64,000 bases of DNA from Streptomyces nitrosporeus (GTDB taxonomy: Bacteria > Actinomycetota > Actinomycetes > Streptomycetales > Streptomycetaceae), in NCBI RefSeq assembly GCF_008704555.1, contig NZ_CP023702.1, forward strand, positions 6,548,001-6,612,000, read 5' to 3'. How positions within the stretch are numbered: the stretch's first letter is position 1; every line of letters begins with the position of its first letter. Below, in pieces: positions 17,589 to 25,897 of the stretch. The translations under genes and the position numbers were made by a program. The notes under the pieces were generated by a model that worked only from the letters and a program-made list of their open reading frames with translations, was not told the origin of the DNA and ran no database searches.

Positions 17589-17721
17589 GGTCACTCCCTG
17601 TGTGGTGGGTGCGGCGCGTCCCTGACGAGCCCGTCAGGAAGGCCGCCGCCGAAAAGATCAGCGCAATGGTAGTGCCGTACGGCGCTGACCTCGTGCGCGG
17701 GTCCCGGCCGGGCGGGTCCGG
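17589..17721 (-). promoter_or_regulatory. Promoter region of the nucleobase permease
   Basis: A 7-bp inverted repeat TCAGCGC (17658-17664) / GCGCTGA (17682-17688) flanks TACCAT, a plausible minus-strand -10 box, so the repeat could be an operator. A small hairpin CCTGAC-6 nt-GTCAGG follows in the leader. Confidence 0.35.
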
Positions 17722-18951
17722 TCAGCTCCCGGCCGGGACCCCGAGCGCCCCGGCACGCGGGGCGTCACCCTCCGCGGCCTTCCGGTCGCCGCCGCGCATC
17801 ACCCCGGCCCCCAGCACCAGCCCGAACGCCAGGGCCGTCACCAGACCGAAGGACACCAGCAGCGAGGTCGCCTCGGCCAGGGCGCCGATCGCCGAGGGGG
17901 CGATCAGCCCCGAGGTGTACGTGATGGTGGCGACACCCGCGATGGCCCGGCTCGGGTTGTCCCCGCTGCGCCCCGCCGCGGCGAACGCCAGCGGGACGGC
18001 GACCGCGACACCCAGGCCGATCAGCCCGAAGCCGCTGAGCGCCAGCGCCGTGTTCGGGGCCGTCACCACCAGCAGGCCGCCGGCGGTGGCCAGCACACCG
18101 CCGGCCCGGACCGTCCGGACGGCGCCGAAGCGGTCCACCACCCTGTCGCCGGCGAGCCGGGCGACGGCCATCATCAGGGCGAACGCCGTCGTCGAGGCCG
18201 CCGCGATGCCGGCCGAGCTGCCGAGGGTGTCCCGCAGATAGATCGCCGACCAGTCGAGACTGGCGCCCTCCGCGAACACCGCGCAGAACCCCACCGCGCC
18301 GATCACCAGCGCGGACTTCGGCGGCAGGGTGAAGCGCGGGGGCGGCTCCTGGTCCGGCTCGCTGTGCAGGTCGAGCACGCCCCGGCAGGCGATCAGACCG
18401 AGGACGGTGAGGGCCAGCGCGGCGACGGTGTGGTGCAGCCGGGCGTCGGCCCCGGTGTGCGCGGCCACCGTGCCGGCCGTCGAACCGATCAGGGCGCCGA
18501 CGCTCCACATCCCGTGCAGTCCGGACATGATCGACTTGTCGAGGCGGTTCTCCACCTCCACGCCGAGCGCGTTCATCGCCACGTCGGACATCCCGGCCGA
18601 CGCCCCGTAGACGAACAGGGCCGCGCAGAGCGTGAGCAGGTTCGGGGCGAGGGCCGGCAGGACCAGCGAGAGCGTCCAGAGGGCCAGCAGCCCGCGCAGG
18701 GCCGTCCGCGCGCCGAAGCGGTGGCTGACACGGCTCGCCAGGGGCATGGCGAGCGAGGCGCCGATCGCCGGGAAGGCGAGGGCGAGGCCGAGCTGGCCCG
18801 CGCTGACCGAGGCGTGGTCCTGGATCCAGGGGACCCGGGTGGCGAAGCTGCCGGTCACCGCGCCGTGGACGGTGAAGACCGCCATGATCGCGTACCTGGC
18901 CCGTCTGACCTGGGCGGTACCGAAGTCCGGGGCCGTGGGAACCGATGTCAT
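17722..18951 (-). CDS. MFS transporter
   Basis: This 409-residue major-facilitator protein has about twelve hydrophobic segments, an N-terminal AIMAVFTVHGAVTGSFATRVPWIQ helix, and the loop 2-3 region ASRVSHRFGARTALR. It resembles FucP/YbjJ-like or efflux-type actinobacterial MFS proteins; the substrate is unknown. It is divergent from a ROK-family repressor with a palindromic operator between, suggesting sugar-linked control. ATG 18951. Confidence 0.8.
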   Translation of the reverse strand: MTSVPTAPDFGTAQVRRARYAIMAVFTVHGAVTGSFATRVPWIQDHASVSAGQLGLALAFPAIGASLAMPLASRVSHRFGARTALRGLLALWTLSLVLPALAPNLLTLCAALFVYGASAGMSDVAMNALGVEVENRLDKSIMSGLHGMWSVGALIGSTAGTVAAHTGADARLHHTVAALALTVLGLIACRGVLDLHSEPDQEPPPRFTLPPKSALVIGAVGFCAVFAEGASLDWSAIYLRDTLGSSAGIAAASTTAFALMMAVARLAGDRVVDRFGAVRTVRAGGVLATAGGLLVVTAPNTALALSGFGLIGLGVAVAVPLAFAAAGRSGDNPSRAIAGVATITYTSGLIAPSAIGALAEATSLLVSFGLVTALAFGLVLGAGVMRGGDRKAAEGDAPRAGALGVPAGS

Positions 18952-19048
18952 ACGCCGTGCCCTTCCCTGAGCAGTGCCCGTGCGCCGGTCTCTCCGGCTT
19001 CCCGCGCCGGGCCTGTCCCGGCGTTCGTGTGCGGTGCGGGCAGTAAAC

Positions 19049-19069
19049 TATCAGGAACCCTGCCTGATA
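19049..19069. promoter_or_regulatory. Palindromic operator between MFS and ROK genes
   Basis: An exact dyad TATCAGG-7 nt-CCTGATA sits in an AT-rich patch (19043-19074) of the divergent intergenic region. It is centred 49 bp from the ROK start and 109 bp from the MFS start. This is a likely autoregulatory site for the ROK repressor. Confidence 0.6.
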
Positions 19070-19116
19070 AATAGCCCGCGGCAGAGCGGCGGGCAGTGAT
19101 CTGGAAGGATCCCGGC

Positions 19117-20334
19117 ATGCCCGCATCCCCGAGCACCGCCCGGGCCATCAACGACCGGCTCGCCCTGCGACTGCTCCAGCAGGACGGCCCGCTGACGGCC
19201 ACTCAGCTGAAGAACCTGACCGGTCTCTCCCGCCCCACCGTCGCCGACCTGGTGGAACGGCTCCAGGAGGCCGGGCTGGTCCATGTGGTGGGGGAGAGCG
19301 GCTCCCAGCGGCGCGGCCCGAACGCCCGGCTGTACGGGATCGTCGCCGACCGGGCGTATCTGGCCGCTCTCGACGTACGCACCGACGGTGTGGCGGTGGC
19401 CGTCGCCGACCTGCTCGGGGTCACGCGCGCGGAGGCGTCCCTGCCCGTCGAGGAGGGGACGAAGACGCGGCCCGCCGTCGAGCGGGCCGTGGCGATGGTC
19501 GAGCGCGCCGCGCGCGGCGCGGGCGCGGCCTCGCTGCACAGTGTCGCCGTCGGGGCCCCCGGCCTGATCGACCCGGTCTCCGGCGAGCTCCGGGACACGG
19601 CGGGCCTCCCGGCCTGGCACCGCGAACTGGTCAAAGAGCTCCAGCGGCGGCTGCCGGCGACGGTCGTCGTGGAGAACGAGACCAATCTGGCGGCCGTGGC
19701 CGAACACCGTGCCGGTGCCGCCCTCGGCCGGGACACCTTCGCCCTGTTCTGGCTCGGCCACGGTGTCGGTGCCGCCGTCATGCTGGACGGGGTGCTGAGG
19801 CGCGGCGCCTCCGGCGGTGCGGGCGAGATCGGCTTCCTGCCGGTGCCCGGCACCTCGGGAATCCCCTCGGCGCTGCACTGCGACGGCGGGTTCCACTCAC
19901 TGGTCGGCTCGGTCGCGGTCCGTGAACTCGCGGCCGGACACGGCATCGCCACGGGCGGGGCAGCCGGACAGGGGGGGACGGGCGGGGGAGCGGAGCGCGA
20001 ACAGGATCCCGCGGCCGCCTTCGCGGTGCGGGCCGCGCTGGCCGACGGGAGCGGCCGGGGCGAGGCGTTCCTCTCGGCGCTGGCCGACCGGGTGGCGCTG
20101 GGCGCGGCCTCCGTGGTGGCCGTGCTCGACCCGGGCTGCGTGGTGCTCGCCGGGGAGGTCGGCCGCGCGGGCGGCGAGGTGCTCGCCGCCCTGGTGGAGG
20201 AGCGGCTGGCCCGGCTCTCCCCGCTGCCCACGGAGGTCAGGGCGGGGACCCTCGGGGGCGGGGCGGTCCTGCGGGGGGCCGTCCTGGCCGCCCGCGACGC
20301 GGCCCAGGACGCGCTGTTCGCCCCGGCCCTCTGA
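19117..20334 (+). CDS. ROK-family transcriptional repressor
   Basis: This 405-residue regulator has an N-terminal winged HTH (about residues 10-65, LKNLTGLSRPTVADLVERLQ) fused to a ROK sugar-kinase-like domain with GAPGLIDP, VVENETNLAA and GHGVGAAVMLDG. The ROK zinc cluster (CxCGxxGCxE) is absent: GEIGFLPV is followed by HCDGGFHSLVG instead. A disordered Gly-rich insert lies near residues 285-300. ATG 19117 has GGAAGGAT upstream. It probably represses the divergent MFS gene and itself until a sugar binds. Confidence 0.87.
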   Translation: MPASPSTARAINDRLALRLLQQDGPLTATQLKNLTGLSRPTVADLVERLQEAGLVHVVGESGSQRRGPNARLYGIVADRAYLAALDVRTDGVAVAVADLLGVTRAEASLPVEEGTKTRPAVERAVAMVERAARGAGAASLHSVAVGAPGLIDPVSGELRDTAGLPAWHRELVKELQRRLPATVVVENETNLAAVAEHRAGAALGRDTFALFWLGHGVGAAVMLDGVLRRGASGGAGEIGFLPVPGTSGIPSALHCDGGFHSLVGSVAVRELAAGHGIATGGAAGQGGTGGGAEREQDPAAAFAVRAALADGSGRGEAFLSALADRVALGAASVVAVLDPGCVVLAGEVGRAGGEVLAALVEERLARLSPLPTEVRAGTLGGGAVLRGAVLAARDAAQDALFAPAL

Positions 20335-20349
20335 GGACGCCGGACCGGA

Positions 20350-20379
20350 GCCGGCCCGCGTGGTGCCGAGCGGGCCGGC
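20350..20379. terminator. Hairpin between ROK and chitinase genes
   Basis: Ten-base arms (20350-20359 and 20370-20379) are fully complementary around a 10-nt loop, 16 bp past the ROK stop and between two convergent genes. Confidence 0.5.
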
Positions 20380-20518
20380 CCGGGGAAGCGCGGCCGGCCC
20401 CGGCCGGGGACGGGCGGGCCCGGCCGGAGGGGGAAGGGACTCCGGCCGGGCGGAGGAGGGCCGGGCGGCGGCGGGACGGCGCGGGCCGCCGCCGCCCGGT
20501 GCGGGGGGAGGGAGGGGC

Positions 20519-22846
20519 TCAGCAGGCCCCGAGGTCCTGCCAGACCCCCCATTCACCGGTGGTGCCGGGCGTCTCGCCCTTCGTCCACCAGCGGGACTTC
20601 CAGGTGCGGGAGCCGTGGCTCACGGTCGTACCCGAGCCGTACTCCGCCGTGGCGCTCCAGGCCGCGGCCTGGCACTTGCCGCCGCCCGGGTCCGGGGTGG
20701 GGGTGGGCGAGGTGCCGCCGCCGGTGCCCGGCTGGACCACGGTCGTCCCGCGGGCCAGGTCGCCGGCCAGGGCGTAGGTGGAGCCGCCGAAGGCGACCGT
20801 CCAGTTGGACGGGGTCGAGGTGGGCAGGTAGTAGACGAAGTCCAGCTGCACCGAGGCGCCCGGGGCGAGCGTCTGCCAGGCGGGCAGCTTCAGCGAGACG
20901 CGGTGGTAGTCGCCCTTCAGTCCGCCGACGTTGTTCCCCGCGGTGTGGTCGCTGCGGATGACCGTCGTGCCGAAGCCCGACTGGTCCTTGGCGTTGGCCG
21001 GGGCGGAGGTGGCGTAGTCGAACTGGAACTCCGTACCGCCCGGCAGGGTCGCCGTGGTGTTGTTGGTGATCTTCAGCTTCGGGCTGATCGGGTAGTTCGA
21101 GTCGCCCAGTGCGAACTGCTCGAAGGAGACACCGATGTCCAGGGCCTCGGACGGCAGGTCGACCGTGGACCGCTTCGCGCCGTACGGGGTGGCCGACCTG
21201 AACTTCTCGTACATCGTCGAGGTCAGCGTGGAGCCGGGCTCGTACTGCCCCTTCGCGGCGTTCCAGCCGTAGTCGCCGGCCAGTTCCCAGATCATCGTGC
21301 CGCCGATGCCCCGGTCGACGACGTAGTCCGCCTTGGCGGCCACCGACTGCTCGTCCTCGGTGGACAGGAAGACCTTCTTCTCGGCGTTCCACAGCCAGGG
21401 AGCGACCAGCGTCGAGTCGTAGTTGCGCACGTACGTCCCGGTCAGCGAGGTGTCCGCCGGGAAGCCGTACCGCGTGACGTAGTCGCCGACGACCCCCTTC
21501 TCCAGGTTCTTGGCGTGCCACATGGGGTTGGAGCCCGCCGGGGACTCCTTGCCGTTCGTGTCGAGGTCGTGCCAGAGGTTGTCGATGCCGACGGCGCCGT
21601 CACCGCACTTGGTCAGACCCGCGCCCGCCGGGCAGTCGGTCGTGGCGGCCCTGCCCCACAGGCCGTTGGTGCCGCCCTGCACGTTCTTGAAGCCGCGGGT
21701 GTAGTAGGGCAGCCCGATGTTGATCCGGCCGGCCGGCATCGAACCGCGGAAGTAGTGGTAGGCCCAGTCCGTGTTGAGGTAGCCGGTGCCGCCGTACTGC
21801 GAGGTGGAGTACACGCCCGCCTGGGCCAGTTCGGCGTCCTTGCCGTCGTCGAAGAGCGAGGCGTTCGGGCCGACGTACTCGTTCCAGGCGCCGTGCAGGT
21901 CGTACGACATGATGTTCACGTAGTCCAGGTACTTCTGGACCTGGAAGGTCTCCATGCCGCGCAGCAGATAGCCGGAGGACGGCGCCGCGACGGTCAGCAT
22001 GTAGTGCGTGCCGGAGGCGGCCGACGCGCGGTCCAGCTTCTCGCGGAGCGTCTTCATCAGGGCGGCGTAGCCCTTGACGAGACCGGCGCGGCGCGCGTTG
22101 GCCAGGGTGTGGTCGAGCGGGTTGCCCGCGTCCTTCATCGTCGTCGGGTACTCGTAGTCGATGTCGACGCCGTCGAAGCCGTACTTCTGGAGGAACGCGA
22201 CGGTGGAGTCGGCGAAGGTGTCGATGCCCTTCTGGTTGACCGAGCCGTCGGCGTTGGTGGCCATCGAGTAGAAGCCGCCGGAGTCCACCCGGTCGCCGTT
22301 CCCGTCGAAGTAGCCTCCGGTCTCGGCCCAGCCGCCCACCGAGATGAGCGTCTTGACCGCCGGGTGCTGCTTCTTGAACTTGGTGAGCTGGTTGAAGTGG
22401 CCCTTGTAGGGGAGGGCCGGGTCCATCTCGGCACCCGCCACGCCGGGCCAGGTCATCCCGGTGGAGGCGTTCTCCGGGCCGTCGGCGCCCACGGAGATCT
22501 TGTTGTCACCGTCGATGTGCGCGAAGGCGTAATTCAGATGGGTGACCTTGTCCCAGGGGATGTCGGAGGCGAGGTAGGCGGGCTTGCCGTCCTTGCCGGT
22601 CCGCCAGCTGGTGAAGTAACCGATGACGCGCCGCTGGTGGTCGGCGCCCATCTTCTCGCGGCCCTCGGAGTCGTAGACGGAGCAGTAGGGCACGTCCACA
22701 CCGGGGGTCTGGTAGAGCCCGTCGGGCCGGCAGGACTCCTGGCCGGCCGCGGCCGACGGGGTCGCGGTGAGCGAGCCCAGCAGCAGGCCGGCGGCGGCTG
22801 CGCCGGCTGCGAGCAGGGTGGCTCTCGCACGGGTGGGGGACAGCAT
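20519..22846 (-). CDS. Secreted family 18 chitinase with C-terminal chitin-binding module
   Basis: This 775-residue exported chitinase begins with a Sec signal peptide (about residues 1-33, hydrophobic LLAAGAAAAGLLLGSL, cleavage near SAAAG). The GH18 barrel carries ISVGGWAETGG and the catalytic DGVDIDYEYP (acid/base Glu about residue 229), with MSYDLHGAW and MIWELAGDYG closing the barrel. Residues about 555-690 form a beta-rich domain resembling a carbohydrate-binding module. A Thr/Pro linker leads to a C-terminal CBM5/12 (SRWWTKGETPG, WGVWQDLG). ATG 22846 has AGGAGGAA. The promoter carries DasR-type repeats, so expression is probably chitin/GlcNAc-responsive. Confidence 0.93.
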   Translation of the reverse strand: MLSPTRARATLLAAGAAAAGLLLGSLTATPSAAAGQESCRPDGLYQTPGVDVPYCSVYDSEGREKMGADHQRRVIGYFTSWRTGKDGKPAYLASDIPWDKVTHLNYAFAHIDGDNKISVGADGPENASTGMTWPGVAGAEMDPALPYKGHFNQLTKFKKQHPAVKTLISVGGWAETGGYFDGNGDRVDSGGFYSMATNADGSVNQKGIDTFADSTVAFLQKYGFDGVDIDYEYPTTMKDAGNPLDHTLANARRAGLVKGYAALMKTLREKLDRASAASGTHYMLTVAAPSSGYLLRGMETFQVQKYLDYVNIMSYDLHGAWNEYVGPNASLFDDGKDAELAQAGVYSTSQYGGTGYLNTDWAYHYFRGSMPAGRINIGLPYYTRGFKNVQGGTNGLWGRAATTDCPAGAGLTKCGDGAVGIDNLWHDLDTNGKESPAGSNPMWHAKNLEKGVVGDYVTRYGFPADTSLTGTYVRNYDSTLVAPWLWNAEKKVFLSTEDEQSVAAKADYVVDRGIGGTMIWELAGDYGWNAAKGQYEPGSTLTSTMYEKFRSATPYGAKRSTVDLPSEALDIGVSFEQFALGDSNYPISPKLKITNNTTATLPGGTEFQFDYATSAPANAKDQSGFGTTVIRSDHTAGNNVGGLKGDYHRVSLKLPAWQTLAPGASVQLDFVYYLPTSTPSNWTVAFGGSTYALAGDLARGTTVVQPGTGGGTSPTPTPDPGGGKCQAAAWSATAEYGSGTTVSHGSRTWKSRWWTKGETPGTTGEWGVWQDLGAC

Positions 22847-22951
22847 GTGTTGTTCCTCCTGGGAGGTCGGCAGAACACAACTGGCAAGGGGAATGCGTTG
22901 CATGGGCCGGATGTGCGCACACCCGGCAGACGTACCTCGGAGGTGACACGG

Positions 22952-22993
22952 AGATTAAGAGGACTAGACCAGTCAGTCAATAGGTCTGGACCA
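22952..22993 (-). promoter_or_regulatory. Chitinase promoter with overlapping DasR-type repeats
   Basis: Read on the minus strand, TTGACT (22975-22980) and TAATCT (22952-22957) are spaced exactly 17 bp, a good vegetative promoter. Two direct repeats, TGGTCCAGACCT (22982-22993) and TGGTCTAGTCCT (22960-22971), start 22 bp apart. They match the 12-bp repeats known from Streptomyces chitinase promoters and the DasR consensus; the downstream one occupies the -35/-10 spacer. Confidence 0.8.
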
Positions 22994-23011
22994 TTCCGGA
23001 GCCGGCGGGCC

Positions 23012-23128
23012 CGCGGAACCCCGCCCCGCCCGCGGAACCCCGCCCTCGCCCGCGGATCCCCGCCCCTGCCTGCGGGTCTTCGCCCTCGTCCGCGGGTCCC
23101 GTCCCGGCCCGCGGACCCCCGCCCCGGA
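23012..23128. repeat. Six imperfect ~20-bp tandem repeats
   Basis: Consecutive units of 19-20 bp built on CGCGGAACCCCGCCCTCGCC start at 23012, 23031, 23051, 23071, 23091 and 23110. They lie between the chitinase promoter and the rib riboswitch, without spacers and without a plausible reading frame. Confidence 0.65.
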
Positions 23129-23246
23129 CGGCGGCCCCGGCCCCGGGCCGGCGGCCCCTCCCCGGAGGCCCTGTGAGCGAATCCACTGGAAACACCTGAT
23201 CGGCTCAAGGCGGACCGTGGCACAATGAGTGCTGTACCAGCAGCAG

Positions 23247-23372
23247 CGCACTCCGGGGTCGGTGCAATTCCGAACCGGCGGTTATAGTCCGCGACCCGTC
23301 CGCATCCAGCGGCCGGTTGACCAGGTGGGATTCCTGGACCGACGGTTAAAGTCCGGATGGGAGGCAGTGCGC
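23247..23372 (+). ncRNA. FMN riboswitch (RFN element)
   Basis: The highly conserved RFN core is present almost letter for letter: CTCCGGGGTCGGTG, ATTCCGAACCGGCGG, TTATAGTCC, GACCAGGTG, TTCCTGGACCGACGG, TTAAAGTCC and GGATGGGAGGCAGTG. The closing P1 stem is a perfect 7-bp pair, GCGCACT (23247-23253) with AGTGCGC (23366-23372). It lies 162 bp upstream of ribD and should shut the rib operon off when FMN is abundant. The GGAGG of ribD at 23525-23529 is downstream and could be sequestered in the bound state. Confidence 0.97.
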
Positions 23373-23534
23373 GGCGGGCCGTCATCAGGTACGCCGCCGT
23401 AGGCGGACGGGTTTCCGGGTTCTCCCGGCGCAGCCGTGTCCGTTCCCTCGGTCCGGCGTTCCCTGTGCGCGTACCGCTTCCTCTGCCGTCCTCGGCAGCC
23501 CCGGAGTCCGTGCCCGAAGAGGCAGGAGGACCCG

Positions 23535-24635
23535 GTGGCCGAAACAGCCGACATCACCGCCATGCGACGCGCCGTCGCGCTCGCGGCCCGCGGTCTCGGC
23601 GCCACCAGCCCCAACCCGGTCGTCGGCTGCGTCGTCCTCGACGCCGCCGGACAGCTCGCCGGAGAGGGCTTCCACCAGCGCGCCGGAGGCCCGCACGCCG
23701 AGATCCACGCCCTGCGCGAGGCCGGGGACCGGGCCCGCGGCGGCACCGCCTACGTCACGCTGGAGCCCTGCAACCACACCGGCCGCACCGGCCCCTGCGC
23801 CCAGGCGCTGATCGAGGCCGGCGTCCGCCGCGTCGTCTACGCCGTCGCCGATCCGGACCCCCGGGCCACCGGGGGCGCCGGCACCCTGCGGGCTGCCGGG
23901 ACCGAGGTCGAGTCCGGCCTCCTCGCCGACGAGGCCGAGGCGGGCAACACCGCCTGGCTCACCTCGGTCCGCCTCGGCCGCCCCCACGTCACCTGGAAGT
24001 ACGCGGCGAGCCTCGACGGCCGGGTCGCCGCCGCCGACGGCACCAGCCGCTGGATCACCTCCGCCGAAGCCCGCGCCGACGTCCACCGGCTGCGCGCCGG
24101 GGCCGACGCCGTCGTGGTCGGCTCCGGGACGGCCCGCGCCGACGACCCCCAGCTCGGCGTACGCGGCATCGACGGCGCCGTCCAGCCGCTCAGGGTCGTC
24201 GTCGACACCGGGGCCCGTGCGGTACGCCCCGGAGCACGCGTCCTGGACGGCACCGCGCCCACCCTGATCGCCGTCGCACAGGACGCGGACGCCGCCCACC
24301 TCCCCGCCGGCGCCGTCCTGCGGCTGCCGCGCGCCGCCACGGGCCCCGGACTGGACGTACCCGCCCTGCTCGACGCCCTGCACACCCGCGGCGTCCGCTC
24401 CGTACTCCTCGAAGGCGGCCCCGTACTGGCCGGCTCCTTCGTCACCGCGGGAACGGTCGACACCGTCGTCGGCTACCTCGCCCCGGTCCTCCTCGGCGCG
24501 GGCCCCGCGGCCCTCGCGGAGGCCGGAATCCCCACCCTCTCGCAGGCGTTGCGCCTCGCAGTGACCGAGACCGTGCGCATCGGCCCCGATCTGCGCGTCA
24601 CCGCCGTCCCCGTCCCTGCTCGGAAGGGAAACTGA
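23535..24635 (+). CDS. ribD: Bifunctional diaminohydroxyphosphoribosylaminopyrimidine deaminase / reductase RibD
   Basis: This 366-residue enzyme performs the second and third steps of riboflavin synthesis. The N-terminal cytidine-deaminase-like domain holds zinc ligands in PHAEIHAL and EPCNHTGRTGPC. The C-terminal reductase domain starts near residue 150 (VTWKYAASLDGRVAAADG) and contains VLLEGGPVLAGSF. GTG 23535 was chosen because GGCAGGAGGA ends 4 nt upstream; the frame opens earlier but inside the leader. It is the first gene of the FMN-controlled operon, and its TGA is directly followed by the ribE GTG. Confidence 0.95.
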   Translation: MAETADITAMRRAVALAARGLGATSPNPVVGCVVLDAAGQLAGEGFHQRAGGPHAEIHALREAGDRARGGTAYVTLEPCNHTGRTGPCAQALIEAGVRRVVYAVADPDPRATGGAGTLRAAGTEVESGLLADEAEAGNTAWLTSVRLGRPHVTWKYAASLDGRVAAADGTSRWITSAEARADVHRLRAGADAVVVGSGTARADDPQLGVRGIDGAVQPLRVVVDTGARAVRPGARVLDGTAPTLIAVAQDADAAHLPAGAVLRLPRAATGPGLDVPALLDALHTRGVRSVLLEGGPVLAGSFVTAGTVDTVVGYLAPVLLGAGPAALAEAGIPTLSQALRLAVTETVRIGPDLRVTAVPVPARKGN

Positions 24636-25256
24636 GTGTTCACCGGAATTGTCGAAGAACTGGGTGAGGTCACCGCCGTCGAGAAGCTCGGCGACGCGTC
24701 CCGCTTCCGGCTGCGCGGCCCCGTCGTCACCGAGGGCGCCCGGCACGGCGACTCCATCGCCGTCAACGGCGTCTGCCTCACCGTCGTGGACCTCGGCGGG
24801 CACGAGTTCACCGCCGACGTCATGGCGGAGACCCTGAACCGCTCCAGCCTCGGCGCCCTCACCACCGGCTCCAGGGTCAACCTGGAGCGCCCCATGGCGC
24901 TCGGCGGGCGGCTCGGCGGCCACATCGTCCAGGGGCACGTCGACGGCACCGGCCGCGTCCTGGAGCGCACCCCCTCGGAGCACTGGGAGATCGTGAAGGT
25001 CTCCCTGCCCGAGGCGCTCTCCCGCTACGTCGTGGAGAAGGGCTCCATCACCGTCGACGGCGTCAGCCTGACCGTGGTCGACGCCGGAGCGGACTTCTTC
25101 ACCATCAGCCTCATCCCCACCACCCTCGCGCTGACCACCCTCGGCTTCAAGCAGCCCGGCGACCCGGTCAACCTGGAGGTGGACGTCCTCGCGAAGTACG
25201 TCGAGCGGATGCTCGGACCGAACGCCGCGGCACAGCACCGGGAGCCGTCCGCATGA
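24636..25256 (+). CDS. ribE: Riboflavin synthase alpha chain
   Basis: This 206-residue enzyme dismutates two lumazines to riboflavin. It has two tandem lumazine-binding domains: MFTGIVEELGEV with NGVCLTVV (about residues 1-90), and HIVQGHVDGTG with VDGVSLTVV (about 95-190). GTG 24636 immediately follows the ribD stop without a gap, so translation is probably coupled. The stop overlaps ribM by 4 nt. In some naming schemes this gene is ribC. Confidence 0.95.
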   Translation: MFTGIVEELGEVTAVEKLGDASRFRLRGPVVTEGARHGDSIAVNGVCLTVVDLGGHEFTADVMAETLNRSSLGALTTGSRVNLERPMALGGRLGGHIVQGHVDGTGRVLERTPSEHWEIVKVSLPEALSRYVVEKGSITVDGVSLTVVDAGADFFTISLIPTTLALTTLGFKQPGDPVNLEVDVLAKYVERMLGPNAAAQHREPSA

Positions 25257-25897
25257 GCGCGCTGGACTGGCTGAACTCGGAGGCGTTCACCGCCTTCGGG
25301 CAGCACATCATCTGGTCGGACATGCTCGGCAACACCATCGGCCTGATCGCCCTGGCCCTCGGCTGGCTCCGCTCCGTGTGGACCTGGCCCGCCCAGCTGC
25401 TGTCCGGCGCGGTGCTGGTCGCCGCCAACGTCTCCGTGCAGCAGGCCGGCAGCGTCGGCAAGCAGGTGATCGTCATCGCGGTCGCCGTGTGGGGCTGGCA
25501 GCAGTGGACCCGCGGCCGGCGGCAGGCCCAGGACGGCACCCTCGCCGTCCGCTTCGCCACCTGGCGTGAGCGCGGCTACCTGGTGGGCGGCGCGGCCGTC
25601 GGCACCCTCGCCGTCGGCGGGCTGTTCACGGCCTTCCCGTCGCTGTCCTGGAGCCCCTGGGCCGACGCGTACATCTTCGCCGGCACCCTCGCCGCGATGA
25701 TCGCCCAGGCCCGCGGCATGGTCGAGTTCTGGTTCGCCTGGCTGCTCGTCGACCTCGTCGGCGTCCCGCTCAACTTCCACAGCGGACTCGCCTTCTCCGG
25801 TCTCATCTACGTCGTCTACGGCGCGCTGGTCCTGTGGGGCATGCGCGACTGGTGGCTGCGCACGCGTACGCCCGCTCTGGAAGGAGCCACGGCATGA
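25253..25897 (+). CDS. ribM: PnuC-family riboflavin transporter RibM
   Basis: This 214-residue membrane protein has about seven hydrophobic segments and PnuC-family features (WTWPAQLLSGAVL, WFAWLLVDLVGVPLNF). PnuC relatives carry nicotinamide riboside, but those inside actinobacterial rib operons, as in Streptomyces davaonensis and Corynebacterium, are riboflavin facilitators called RibM. The operon position and NTGA overlaps with ribE and ribBA on both sides strongly favour that role. The riboswitch would therefore control uptake together with synthesis. Confidence 0.88.
   Translation: MSALDWLNSEAFTAFGQHIIWSDMLGNTIGLIALALGWLRSVWTWPAQLLSGAVLVAANVSVQQAGSVGKQVIVIAVAVWGWQQWTRGRRQAQDGTLAVRFATWRERGYLVGGAAVGTLAVGGLFTAFPSLSWSPWADAYIFAGTLAAMIAQARGMVEFWFAWLLVDLVGVPLNFHSGLAFSGLIYVVYGALVLWGMRDWWLRTRTPALEGATA

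Noticed and set aside
23012..23128. Tandem repeats that could suggest a CRISPR array.
   Set aside because: Units are contiguous with no spacers, imperfect and G+C-biased; no cas genes nearby.
19817..23176. A 1119-residue open frame on the plus strand, antisense to the ROK 3' end and the whole chitinase.
   Set aside because: It is a shadow of high-GC codon bias opposite a clearly real chitinase; no family resemblance and no ribosome-binding site.
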